Source of the DNA: CBDCVN01 sp965223045
GTDB lineage: Bacteria > Deinococcota > Deinococci > Deinococcales > Trueperaceae
Assembly: GCA_965223045.1 (NCBI GenBank)
Contig: CBDCVN010000013.1
Span: 3,286,001 to 3,350,000 of the forward strand
Length of the DNA stretch: 64,000 nucleotides
Direction of reading: 5' to 3'
Part shown: piece by piece, positions 17,282 through 25,631 of the stretch
Position numbering within the stretch: position 1 is the stretch's first letter
How the letters are laid out: every line of letters starts with the position of its first letter
The notes under the pieces: generated by a model
The model's input: the letters and a program-made list of their open reading frames with translations, nothing else
What the model was told of the DNA's origin: nothing
The model's database searches: none
Program-made: the position numbers and the translations under genes

Positions 17282-18256
17282 ATGAAATGTCTTTTGTTCA
17301 AGCTGTGTTCTTTCCTCATCTTATGGATACAACTCACAATGGTCCTTGGGCAAATAGACTATACTGAGTCTTTTGATACAGCATGGCGATTGGTTAACGA
17401 GCGTTATTGGAATGAGCAAAGAATAGCAGAAGTTTGGGATAAGGCGCGACAGAAATATGAGCCACAAGCACTAGCTACTACTAATGACGAGGATTTTTAC
17501 AGTGTTCTAGAAGCAATGTACGAAGAACTCGGAGATAATCATTCAGTTTTTGTGCCACCTGATAGAGTTGAAGAAATTCGTAGGCGCTATGGTGACTTAC
17601 CTTGCTTTGGAGTCTTTTCACAAAGTGACTTAGACAATAATCTAGATAATCAGATTGTTCACTCTGAGCACCTTATAAGTCTAGAAAACATAAGCTATAG
17701 TGTTTTAGAAGGGAATATTGGTTATATTCAATTACCAGATTTGGCTACCGCCTTCACTCCAGCTAACGTCCGCAGCTCTGTAAAGAATCTTGAAGATCAG
17801 GGTGTTAGCAGTTTGATTTTAGACCTACGTGGTAACCCCGGAGGTAGACTTATAGAGATGATGCAAGTAGCAGGCATATTTTCCAGTGGGTTTTTGTGGC
17901 GCATACTTACCCGTTGGACATTACCTTTACCTTATCCTGCTGTGGGTGTAGTAGAAACAGAATTACCTTTAGCTATACTTATTGATGGAGAAGTTAACAG
18001 TGCTGCCGAAGGTCTAGCAGGTGCCTTACAAGCCTCAGGACGAGCAGTTTTGTTTGGGGAAACTACAGCTGGTAATGTAGAAGCTGTTTTACCTTTTTGT
18101 TTGCGTGATGGATCACAAGCCTGGATTGCCACAGGCATACTTGCACCGCTTCGTGGTGCAACTTGGGAAGAGCGTGGTGTAGTACCCGATGTAAAAGTGG
18201 CAACCGAAAAAGCTCTTGAAGCAGCAGTATCTCATTTTATTTTGCAGCAAAATTAG
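17282..18256 (+). CDS. S41 family peptidase-like protein
   Basis: 324 residues with a signal peptide (about 1-23: LCSFLILWIQLTMVLG). The tail-processing-protease core is recognisable: GNIGYIQLPDL, then LILDLRGNPGG near residue 185, and the Ser region VNSAAEGLAGAL near 238-248, where the catalytic Ser of the family lies. At the position of the general-base Lys the sequence reads GETTAGNVEAV, with Asn instead of Lys. No PDZ domain is evident between the helical N-terminal part (35-100) and the core. It may be a variant or inactive protease acting outside the cytoplasm. The DHH gene follows after 12 bp, so they form an operon. Confidence 0.8.
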   Translation: MKCLLFKLCSFLILWIQLTMVLGQIDYTESFDTAWRLVNERYWNEQRIAEVWDKARQKYEPQALATTNDEDFYSVLEAMYEELGDNHSVFVPPDRVEEIRRRYGDLPCFGVFSQSDLDNNLDNQIVHSEHLISLENISYSVLEGNIGYIQLPDLATAFTPANVRSSVKNLEDQGVSSLILDLRGNPGGRLIEMMQVAGIFSSGFLWRILTRWTLPLPYPAVGVVETELPLAILIDGEVNSAAEGLAGALQASGRAVLFGETTAGNVEAVLPFCLRDGSQAWIATGILAPLRGATWEERGVVPDVKVATEKALEAAVSHFILQQN

Positions 18257-18268
18257 TGGAGGATAGGC

Positions 18269-19201
18269 GTGTTTGAAAAAAGATATCGTTTGGTAACCCG
18301 TAGTGATATGGATGGCTTAGTAAGTGCCGTTTTATTCAAAGAAATAGATATTGTCAAAGAAATTAAATTTGTACATCCAAAAGATGTTCAAGATGGTAAA
18401 GTTAAACTTACAACCAATGACATAACTACTAATCTTCCTTATGACCCTAATGTCCATCTCGCTTTTGATCATCACTCTAGCGAGGAGTTGCGGTTAAGTG
18501 AGAAAGCAGATAACCTTATCCTAGACTCCAGTGCGCCCTCAGCCTCACGTGTAGTTTATAACTATTATGATGGCAAGGGGTATTTTGACAATATTTCACC
18601 AGAGATGCTCGAGGCTGTTGATAAAGCCGATTCAGGGCAGTTTAGCCTTGAAGACGTGCTCGAGCCCAAAAACTGGGAACTCCTAAGCTTTTTAATGGAT
18701 GCCCGCACAGGTTTAGGGCGTTTTCGGGATTTTCGCATCTCAAACTACACACTTATGATGAACTTGATAGATTATTGCCGTTACCATCCCATAGAAGAAA
18801 TTTTGGAGCTTTACGATGTCCAAGAAAGGGTTGAGATTTATATGAAACATAAGCCCTTACATCGTGAGCAACTTACTCGTTTGGGCGAGGTTTATAACAA
18901 CCTTGTAGTGGTGGATTTCCATAAAGAAGACATCATTTATTCTGGTAACCGTTTTGTGATCTATGCAGCTTATCCTGATTGCAATGTTTCTATGCATGTG
19001 TTACCAGGAAAAAAGGAGCAAAACATTGTTTTTGCAGTGGGTAAGTCAATCTTTAAGCGCGATTCTAAAATTAACATAGGTGAATTAATGCTTAAGTATG
19101 GTGGTGGTGGACATAATGCCGCAGGAACCTGTCAGACTGAAATTGATCAAGCAGAAAAGATGAAACAAGAGCTTATAGAGCAAATTACAGCAGGTGGTTA
19201 A
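18269..19201 (+). CDS. DHH family phosphoesterase
   Basis: 310 residues from a GTG start, with GGAGG just upstream. The DHH signature motifs are present: SDMDGLVSAVLF near residue 11, AFDHHSSEEL near 67, and DKADSGQF near 120. The C-terminal DHHA1-type glycine motif GGGGHNAAGTC ends the protein, near residue 275. Members cleave phosphodiester or phosphoanhydride bonds (oligonucleotides, cyclic dinucleotides, polyphosphate) using Mn; which applies here cannot be decided. No membrane segment. Co-transcribed with the S41 gene. Confidence 0.85.
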   Translation: MFEKRYRLVTRSDMDGLVSAVLFKEIDIVKEIKFVHPKDVQDGKVKLTTNDITTNLPYDPNVHLAFDHHSSEELRLSEKADNLILDSSAPSASRVVYNYYDGKGYFDNISPEMLEAVDKADSGQFSLEDVLEPKNWELLSFLMDARTGLGRFRDFRISNYTLMMNLIDYCRYHPIEEILELYDVQERVEIYMKHKPLHREQLTRLGEVYNNLVVVDFHKEDIIYSGNRFVIYAAYPDCNVSMHVLPGKKEQNIVFAVGKSIFKRDSKINIGELMLKYGGGGHNAAGTCQTEIDQAEKMKQELIEQITAGG

Positions 19202-19292
19202 TATTACGACACAAAGTTATTTATAAGCACCTATGCATAAATACTTGTGAATTTTCTTGTGAAGCTGAAAATAGTAGCTAGAAACCAGTAGC

Positions 19293-19327
19293 TAGTAGTC
19301 AGTAGGGCTTAGCTATGCTGACTACTA
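19293..19327. repeat. Inverted repeat TAGTAGTCAG...CTGACTACTA
   Basis: Perfect 10-bp arms with a 15-bp loop in the 400-bp gap between the DHH gene and prfA. Not followed by a T-run. Nearby GTAGCTAG units repeat the same letters. Confidence 0.5.
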
Positions 19328-19438
19328 ACTACCTATAGACACTAAATTACTCCTAAGTGATTCACAAAAACTTTTACACCTCTGCTTATAAAAACCACTA
19401 ACCTCTTGTTCTAAAGCCTCGCTTCGGAATGCATACCC

Positions 19439-19461
19439 AAACGCTCTGCGTTTTTATTTTT
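19439..19461 (+). terminator. Possible terminator of the S41-DHH operon
   Basis: AAACGC-tct-GCGTTT stem followed by TTATTTTT. The stem is short (6 bp) and it lies 240 bp past the DHH stop, so this is tentative. A second hairpin, AGTCGT-tttat-ACGACT, follows. Nothing else is seen in 19202-19602. Confidence 0.35.
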
Positions 19462-19602
19462 GCGAGTCGTTTTATACGACTTGAAATACCCAAGATAAAA
19501 ATCCTCAAGTAGAATTAAGAGGCGCTTTGCAAATCTAACTAAACTATAACTATAAAATTGTTTAGTAATGAGTTTAACAATTTGGAGTTAGACTATTAAA
19601 CA

Positions 19603-20718
19603 ATGATAAAGAAGTTAGAAACCTTAAAGCAAGAATTTGAGAGCTTGGAACTCTCACTAGGTGACCCTGAGTTGCTTAATGATCAAACACGCTACCGAAA
19701 GGCCATGCAGCGCTATAGTGAATTAAGTAACATAGTGAAGGTTTACAAAAGCTATTCAGATGTTCTAGACAGCATCGAAAATGCTAATGAGGCTTTAAAA
19801 GATGCTGATTTAATTGAGATGGCTAAAGAAGAGTTAGCATCTTTAGAACCACAAAAACTTAGCTTGGAAAAAGAGCTAGAAAAACTGCTACTGCCCAAAG
19901 ATCCTTTTGATAGCAAAAGTGTCATAATTGAGATCCGTGCTGCTGCAGGTGGAGAAGAAGCAGCCCTATTTGCAGCTGAAGTTTTTGGTATGTATAAACG
20001 CTATGCTGAACAACTAAATTATACTGTAGAGGTGTTAGACTCACATCCTACTGATATAGGTGGCTTCAGCAAGGTTGGCTTTGAAGTTCTTGGAAAAGGA
20101 GCATACAGTAAATTCAAGTTTGAGTCAGGTGTGCATAGAGTACAACGGGTTCCAGAAACCGAAACCCAAGGAAGAATACATACCTCAACTGTTACTGTAG
20201 CCGTTTTACCTGAAGCTGATGATGTTGATGTAAATCTTTCAGTTAATGATTATCGTGTAGATGTGTACCGCTCTTCAGGTCCCGGTGGTCAATCAGTCAA
20301 TACTACGGATTCAGCTGTGCGCATTACTTACAAACCAAGCACACCTGAAGAGATTATTGTAACTTGTCAAGATGGTAAATCCCAAATAAAGAATAAAGAA
20401 AAGGCACTCACAGTATTAAGAGCAAGGTTGCTTGAGAGAGAGATGGCTAAGGCACAAGCTGAAGCTCGAGAAGCACGTCTAGTACAAATTGGCTCAGGTG
20501 GGCGCAGTGAGAAAATACGAACTTATAACTTTCCACAATCACGCATTACCGACCATCGTATTGGTTATACAACTCATAATCTAAATGGGGTACTTATGGG
20601 TGAGCTTAATGAGCTGAATCAAGCTCTAAGTGAAGCTGAACAAGCACAGCGTCTAGACGAAATTGCCCGTAAGAGTTCTAGTATTATTGAATTAGAGACT
20701 AAAGGTGGCACGGCGTGA
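19603..20718 (+). CDS. prfA: Peptide chain release factor 1
   Basis: 371 residues; RF1 is usually about 355-365. It recognises UAA and UAG in the ribosomal A site and triggers peptide release. The N-terminal ~100 residues form the helical domain. The codon-recognition PxT tripeptide appears as PET in QRVPETETQGRIHTS, and the catalytic GGQ as SGPGGQSVNTTDSAVRI near residue 227. The last codons overlap the Nudix gene by 14 bp in another frame, so the genes are coupled. The ATG is the only sensible start. Confidence 0.96.
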   Translation: MIKKLETLKQEFESLELSLGDPELLNDQTRYRKAMQRYSELSNIVKVYKSYSDVLDSIENANEALKDADLIEMAKEELASLEPQKLSLEKELEKLLLPKDPFDSKSVIIEIRAAAGGEEAALFAAEVFGMYKRYAEQLNYTVEVLDSHPTDIGGFSKVGFEVLGKGAYSKFKFESGVHRVQRVPETETQGRIHTSTVTVAVLPEADDVDVNLSVNDYRVDVYRSSGPGGQSVNTTDSAVRITYKPSTPEEIIVTCQDGKSQIKNKEKALTVLRARLLEREMAKAQAEAREARLVQIGSGGRSEKIRTYNFPQSRITDHRIGYTTHNLNGVLMGELNELNQALSEAEQAQRLDEIARKSSSIIELETKGGTA

Positions 20719-21178
20719 GTTTGTCGTTGCCGCCGCAATCTTACTCGATTCAAGAGGGCGAGTATTATTGGTAGGCAACGACTGGCAAGGCTTTGGCACA
20801 ATTCGCTATACATTACCCGGTGGTATTGTGGAGCGAGGCGAATCAAGTATAGCAGCAATGGTTCGTGAAGTAAAAGAGGAAACAGGTTTAAGAATAACTC
20901 ATATAAAGCATCTTGCTTATGCTGTACATGTTGAAGATAGACAACGTAATGACAGAGCTGTATCTTTTGCTTTTGAAGCAGAGTATGACGGTTTATTAAA
21001 CCCTCGTGATCCCGACGGTTTTATTGTAGAAGCAAGATTTTTCCCTGTTGATGAGGTTGCAGAGCTCATTCCTATAGCTCCTCTTGTTGAACCCCTAGTG
21101 ACTTATTTACAAGAGCGTAAATCTGGACGTTTTTACTCCTATGAAAGTTGGGATGGAAAAGGAAAGGTGATTGTATAA
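20705..21178 (+). CDS. Nudix hydrolase
   Basis: 157 residues from a GTG inside the end of prfA. The Nudix box is complete: GGIVERGESSIAAMVREVKE continuing ETG, matching Gx5Ex7REUxEExGU at about residues 38-60. Nudix enzymes hydrolyse nucleoside diphosphates linked to another group; the substrate cannot be read from the box. The protein starts directly with the first strand of the fold (RREFVVAAAILLD), so little or no N-terminal extension exists and the overlap with prfA looks real. It converges on the pentapeptide gene. Confidence 0.88.
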   Translation: MARREFVVAAAILLDSRGRVLLVGNDWQGFGTIRYTLPGGIVERGESSIAAMVREVKEETGLRITHIKHLAYAVHVEDRQRNDRAVSFAFEAEYDGLLNPRDPDGFIVEARFFPVDEVAELIPIAPLVEPLVTYLQERKSGRFYSYESWDGKGKVIV

Positions 21179-21188
21179 ACTGTAGGGT

Positions 21189-22544
21189 CTAAGCCTCTGG
21201 TTTTGGAAAAATGCTAGCGAAAAGGCTTGCAAGGAAACCTAGCATCAAATAGCTAAATAACATTTCAGTTAGTAGAACATAGTATCCAAAAGCATCTTTT
21301 CCTTTATCAAGCACAAAATCTAAAGTGATAAATATTCCAAAACTATTACGTAAGTGATCGACAAAACTAGGGTTTTGTAAGCCAAAGTCAAAAGATTTTG
21401 GTGAAATTGCCATTAAGCTAGCAAAAATTATAATAGTTAATACGGCCCATACAATAAGAAGGTAACTTCTTTTGCCACAACCTAAGAAAAGCCACCAGAA
21501 AAACCCTAGTACAGGGTGGCTTCTACGAAAGTGCTTAATTGTTATTTCATGAGCACATTCAGAAACCCTTTGTTTTAGTGCCCAGTTACCAGCAAAGTCA
21601 AGTCCTACAGTTTTAGTGGCATAAAATGTTGTTGATTTATCTACTTGAGAACCAGTTACATCTGCTGGGGTGAATTCAGCACTGTTGAAGTTAGCACCAT
21701 TTAGTTTGGTGTAGCTTAGATTAGCTCGAGCAAAATTAGCAGCCTTAAAATTAGCAGCTGTTAAATCAGCGTTGCTTAAGTTAGCTCCTTTAAAATCAGC
21801 ATATGCAAAGTAGTTTCCTTTTAGCTTAGAGCCTGAAAAATTAGCTAGCTTAAGATCAGTTTGTCTAAAATATGTTTTAGAAAGTTCAGCTTCTTTAAAG
21901 TTAGCTGAGGGTAACAAGGCATGATCAAAGCGGACTTGCTGCAAGTTGCTTTTAATGAATAGAGCATTGCTGAGCTTTGCTTCTTCAAAATCAGCTTTTT
22001 CTAAGATAGCATTAGAGAAATCAGCATCTGGGAAACTGGCGTTCTTTAGCTTACAGCCAGATAAAATAGCAGAGGTAAAATTACATTCCTTGAAAAAGGT
22101 TCCATAAGCACGGCAAAATTCAAGTAAAGCCTTGGAAAAATCCACATCTATTAAAAGGGCACTACTAAATTGGCAATCTGAAAGTTTTGCTCCTATAAAC
22201 CGAACTTTCTCAAACTTAGAAAACTTAACGTCAGTATTTTTCCATTCTACACCTTCCATTCTACAATCATTAAAATGGGCACGCCTTATAGTAGCATCAT
22301 TAAAGTTTGTTTCAGCTAAAAATAGACCTTCTAGATTTGTCTCATTTAGGGTTGCCCCTTCTAAATTAGTCTCAAAAAGCTTTGTTTTATAAAACTTGGC
22401 TTTAGTAAAATTAACTTCTCTCAAATTGCATCGAGAAAGATCTAAATAGCTCAGATCAACACCCTCGAAATTACGCCGCCCCTCAGAGTATTCATTTTGT
22501 ATTTGCTCGCTGGTTAGTTTTTCGTTATCTTCTATATTGCTCAT
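21189..22544 (-). CDS. Pentapeptide-repeat protein with C-terminal two-TM channel-like domain
   Basis: 451 residues. Residues ~20-310 consist of A(D/N)Lxx-type pentapeptide repeats (NLSNADLTAANFKAANFARA and similar), which fold as a right-handed beta-helix. The C-terminal ~130 residues contain two hydrophobic helices (SYLLIVWAVLTIIIFASLMA and YYVLLTEMLFSYLMLGFLAS) with a loop NSFGIFITLDF between them, laid out like a two-TM ion channel. The usual TxGYG filter is not present, so conduction is uncertain. The start lies 3 bp after the wecB stop, so the two are in one operon. Confidence 0.8.
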   Translation of the reverse strand: MSNIEDNEKLTSEQIQNEYSEGRRNFEGVDLSYLDLSRCNLREVNFTKAKFYKTKLFETNLEGATLNETNLEGLFLAETNFNDATIRRAHFNDCRMEGVEWKNTDVKFSKFEKVRFIGAKLSDCQFSSALLIDVDFSKALLEFCRAYGTFFKECNFTSAILSGCKLKNASFPDADFSNAILEKADFEEAKLSNALFIKSNLQQVRFDHALLPSANFKEAELSKTYFRQTDLKLANFSGSKLKGNYFAYADFKGANLSNADLTAANFKAANFARANLSYTKLNGANFNSAEFTPADVTGSQVDKSTTFYATKTVGLDFAGNWALKQRVSECAHEITIKHFRRSHPVLGFFWWLFLGCGKRSYLLIVWAVLTIIIFASLMAISPKSFDFGLQNPSFVDHLRNSFGIFITLDFVLDKGKDAFGYYVLLTEMLFSYLMLGFLASLFASIFPKPEA

Positions 22545-22547
22545 AGT

Positions 22548-23663
22548 TTAACACCAATCCTGAGGTCGCTCAGTTAAATTAAAGCGCCATGCTACAGCTC
22601 GAGCAACCCTCTGACCAGCATTGCCATCACCATAAGGATTTTCCTTAGCATACATTTGTTGCCTAGCAGCTCTATTGGTCAGCAAATCATCGGTCACATT
22701 TAGAACCTTTTCAGGGTCATTGCCAGCTAATTTAAGAGTGCCTGCAGCCAAACCTTCAGGCCTTTCAGTAACATTACGTAAAACTACCACTGGCTTATTT
22801 AAAGCTGTACCTTCTTCTTGAATACCCCCAGAGTCAGTAATAATCAGTTCAGAGTTTTTAAGAAGAGCTAGCATAGCAGTATAATCATAAGGTTCATCCA
22901 GAATAATATTATTAACTCCAAACATAGCAGGATAAACGGCTTCCCGTACAGCAGGATTAAGGTGAACAGGGTAGACAAAAGTAAACTCAGGATGCATTTT
23001 GGCCAAGCTAACAAGGGTCTTTGCTAGTTTTGTCATAACTGGTAAGTTCTCACGACGATGCATAGTAATGGCCACAAGGTTCTTTTTGGGCAAGTGTTTA
23101 GGTAACACAGCCTTCTTAGCAGCATAATGTATTGCATCCACAACCGTATTGCCTGTTATTACCATATTGCCTTCACATTTCCCTTCACGCAAAAGATTTT
23201 GCTTAGCCAAAGGTGTTGGAGGTAAGTCAAGATCAGTTATAACATCAGTCAAACACCTACTAGCTTCTTCTGGAAAAGGTTCCTTTAAATTAAAGGACCG
23301 CAGACCTGCCTCAACATGGGCTACAGGAATGTTCTCGAAGTAGCTTGCTAGAGCAACTGCAAAGGTACTTAGTGTATCACCATGCACAAGAACATAGTCT
23401 ACCTTTAGTTCTTTAAGAGTTTTAGAGGCTTTTGGCACTATATTGGCTAATAATTCAGATAAACCTTGGCGTTCACGCATTACTTGGAGGTCAGCATCTG
23501 GTTTTAGTTGAAATAGCTCGAGCATACTATCAAGTTGTTCTCTATGCTGGCCTGTAACTAATAAAACTGGCTTGAGGCCTTCTTGCTTATTAAGAGCGTA
23601 AACCACAGGGGCCATTTTAGAGGCCTCAGGGCGTGTGCCAAAAGCAACACAAACACGCTTCAT
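22548..23663 (-). CDS. wecB: UDP-N-acetylglucosamine 2-epimerase (non-hydrolysing)
   Basis: 371 residues, normal length. The enzyme interconverts UDP-GlcNAc and UDP-ManNAc for surface polysaccharide. Landmarks: VAFGTRPEASKMAPVV at the N-terminus, TGQHREQLDSML near 38, HGDTLSTFAVAL near 95, HVEAGLRSFNLKEPFPEEAS near 117, HRRENL near 203, and ITDSGGIQEEG near 280 followed by the Glu-Arg RNVTERPEG. No other sugar-nucleotide gene is adjacent. The ATG overlaps the stop of a truncated PIN gene (ATGA), so translation may be coupled to the toxin-antitoxin remnant upstream. Confidence 0.93.
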   Translation of the reverse strand: MKRVCVAFGTRPEASKMAPVVYALNKQEGLKPVLLVTGQHREQLDSMLELFQLKPDADLQVMRERQGLSELLANIVPKASKTLKELKVDYVLVHGDTLSTFAVALASYFENIPVAHVEAGLRSFNLKEPFPEEASRCLTDVITDLDLPPTPLAKQNLLREGKCEGNMVITGNTVVDAIHYAAKKAVLPKHLPKKNLVAITMHRRENLPVMTKLAKTLVSLAKMHPEFTFVYPVHLNPAVREAVYPAMFGVNNIILDEPYDYTAMLALLKNSELIITDSGGIQEEGTALNKPVVVLRNVTERPEGLAAGTLKLAGNDPEKVLNVTDDLLTNRAARQQMYAKENPYGDGNAGQRVARAVAWRFNLTERPQDWC

Positions 23664-23791
23664 TGAAAACCTATAATTGCTTCTATTTGGCTGTTTTCCA
23701 AGTTTTTAAACAACTGCAAACAAGTTTGTGCTTTTTGCTCATCCTCTCGGGTTAAAAGGCGAAGGAAAATGCTGGTATCAATAAAATCCAT
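23660..23791 (-). pseudogene. PIN-domain toxin, truncated to 43 residues
   Basis: Starts MDFIDTSIFLRLLTRED, the N-terminal strand of a VapC-type PIN nuclease with the first acidic residue in the FIDTS motif. It continues AQTCLQLFKNLENSQIEA and then stops, overlapping the wecB start. PIN toxins are normally about 130-150 residues with three or four acidic active-site positions, so the rest is missing and the product must be inactive. The start overlaps the stop of the AbrB-type antitoxin gene upstream, the usual layout of such pairs. Confidence 0.8.
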
Positions 23792-23792
23792 G

Positions 23793-24044
23793 CTAGCGTT
23801 GGTGTTTTTTGGCTAGGTTACTTTTAGCCTGCCCGATATACTCATAAAACGGTTCAGGTTTTTTTATAGGTGGTATAGAACCAAAAGCAAACTCGAGTAT
23901 AAATGGTGCAAATCTGAGACGCACTTCATCACTATCAATCTCAAAAACCACCTTGCTATTAGTATGTAGGTCCAGCTTTCGGCATATCTCAGCAGGAACA
24001 GTTACATGATTATGTTGGGTAGGAGTGGTTATGATTTCCTTCAT
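23793..24044 (-). CDS. AbrB/SpoVT-like antitoxin
   Basis: 83 residues. The first ~45 form a swapped-hairpin AbrB fold: TTPTQHNHVTVPAEICRKLD then a strand with VVFEIDSDEVRLR. The C-terminal tail (LEFAFGSIPPIKKPEPFYEY) is the part that normally binds the toxin. Its partner next door is a PIN fragment, so it is an orphaned antitoxin, possibly kept as an autoregulator whose operon now includes wecB. TATAGT lies 9 nt before the ATG on the minus strand and may be the -10 box. Confidence 0.8.
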   Translation of the reverse strand: MKEIITTPTQHNHVTVPAEICRKLDLHTNSKVVFEIDSDEVRLRFAPFILEFAFGSIPPIKKPEPFYEYIGQAKSNLAKKHQR

Positions 24045-24231
24045 TGTAAACTTACTATATCATTTTTAATAAGACTATCTTGATTACAGTAAAAGTTTTT
24101 ATGAGCGGTTTAAAGGCAAAATAAGGTCGTCTGTCACATAAATCGTGTGTTGTAGTGATTCAAAAACCCTAGCCCCACTTGTTAGGATAAGTTTCTGCGA
24201 GTCAATGAGGCTATAATGCTAACCTGAAAAT

Positions 24232-25206
24232 TTAAAAATGCCAGCTATATCCTGCTTCTAAAGCAAGTTCTGGCAAGGAACTTTTATTGTTTGGGGCAGC
24301 TAAAACCCTAAATTGTAGTTCGCCTAGTTCAAGTTCCACAGTTAAAAGAATATTGGCACCATAATCAAAGCCATTAAAACGATAAGGTTCAGCAAATAAT
24401 TCTATTTCATAGCGCAAAGGTTGTTTTTTAATCTTGTGCTTAAGGCTAAGAACACCTCCCGGAAAAGTACCCTTTGTACCTGTAGCTAACCATGCGGTAG
24501 CTTGTACAAGGGGCCAATTACGCCTACTTAAGCGATACTCAAAACCAATTGCTCCATAAGCATTATCAGTGGTAGGTTCTTTCTCAATTTTTAGTTTGAT
24601 AATGCCATCATCACGTTCTACCAAATGACGAAAGTGTAAAGCTGCACTACCATACCCTCCCAAATTATTTTCTGTTACAATTATTGTTGGCTTAATTTCT
24701 AAAATCAAGGTACGCTCTAAACGATATTTACCTCCTAAACCAACACCAAACACTAAATCATCTGTGTTGTAGCGAGGCCTAGCTTGAGAACTATAGGCTG
24801 ACTCGAGAGCAAAATGACCTTTGTCAGCATTAAATAGCATAAGATTAGCCTCAAACGCTACCAAAGAAGCTAAAACTCCTTCGGCAGAAGCATTGATATC
24901 TATTAACCCGTCACTATCTGCTTGAGTAGAGCTTTTTAAAAGTACATTACCTAAAGGTCCCCAAGAAAAGTTGTATTGAGTGTCTAGGCCCAGCTCTATT
25001 GGGGTAGCGAGGTTTGAAGCAATGCGAAAAGAAAGTTTAGAGCCTTCATAATTTATATTATTAAGCTGGACAAAAATTTCACCTTGTAAATCAGCAATAT
25101 CTTTATTTTGTGAAGTAGCACTAACTCCAAATTGTAGAGTTTGTGCAAAAGCATTAATTAGACCACTAAAGATTATTATAGTAAAAATATATTTCAAATT
25201 TAGCAT
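24232..25206 (-). CDS. Putative outer-membrane beta-barrel protein
   Basis: 324 residues. A signal peptide (MLNLKYIFTIIIFSGLINAF, cleavage near AFA-Q) is followed by alternating hydrophobic/polar strands throughout, and the chain ends LEAGYSWHF, with the terminal aromatic residue typical of outer-membrane barrels. LRFRIASN-like and LILEIKPTIIVTENN stretches look like membrane strands. I recognise no named family. Single transcription unit on the minus strand, with TAGAAT 9 nt before the ATG. Confidence 0.65.
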   Translation of the reverse strand: MLNLKYIFTIIIFSGLINAFAQTLQFGVSATSQNKDIADLQGEIFVQLNNINYEGSKLSFRIASNLATPIELGLDTQYNFSWGPLGNVLLKSSTQADSDGLIDINASAEGVLASLVAFEANLMLFNADKGHFALESAYSSQARPRYNTDDLVFGVGLGGKYRLERTLILEIKPTIIVTENNLGGYGSAALHFRHLVERDDGIIKLKIEKEPTTDNAYGAIGFEYRLSRRNWPLVQATAWLATGTKGTFPGGVLSLKHKIKKQPLRYEIELFAEPYRFNGFDYGANILLTVELELGELQFRVLAAPNNKSSLPELALEAGYSWHF

Positions 25207-25237
25207 AAGCGCCTGATTCTAACTTTTTCTAGATTAG

Positions 25238-25251
25238 TATTACAGCGCAAC
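25238..25251 (+). repeat. Solo terminal repeat of IS701 type
   Basis: TATTACAGCGCAAC matches the first 13-14 bases of the IS701 and MITE ends at 59060 and 34539. No partner end is visible nearby. It sits 36 bp before the Rpn remnant, suggesting an old element here. Confidence 0.5.
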
Positions 25252-25286
25252 AGTGGTGAAACATCTAGAAAAAAACCAAGAAATTA

Positions 25287-25631
25287 TTGAACCTGCTACA
25301 ATATCTTGTGCCCTCAACAGATAATCCTCTAAAAATCCTCTTCAAAGGCTTTCCTAAAGACCTAACAGAATGGTTGTTAGGTAAATCCATAAAGAGCATA
25401 GAAAAAGACAACATAGAACTGCCAGCCAGTGCAATACGTTCCGACCAACTATACGCAGTAACACTAACTGGTGATGAAAAAATAATGCTACATGTTGAAT
25501 TTGAAGCAAAGGACAACACAGAAGTGATGAAATGGCGAATGCTAGATTACATGTCCAGAATGACAAACGAATCTAAAAAGCTAATCCAAAGTGTGGTACT
25601 GTACCTAGAATTTGCATCTGGAGTACAGTAG
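25287..25631 (+). pseudogene. Rpn/PD-(D/E)XK nuclease family protein, truncated
   Basis: 114 codons from a TTG. The N-terminal half of an Rpn-like protein is visible: KILFKGFPKDLTEWLLG, then IRSDQLYAV with the first Asp, and the nuclease strand MLHVEFEAKDNTEVMKWRML with the E-x-K-type core. QSVVLYLEF follows. Such proteins usually run to 200-300 residues with a helical tail; here the frame ends with a TAG directly abutting the next start codon. It is probably a remnant. No start upstream looks better than TTG 25287. Confidence 0.65.
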
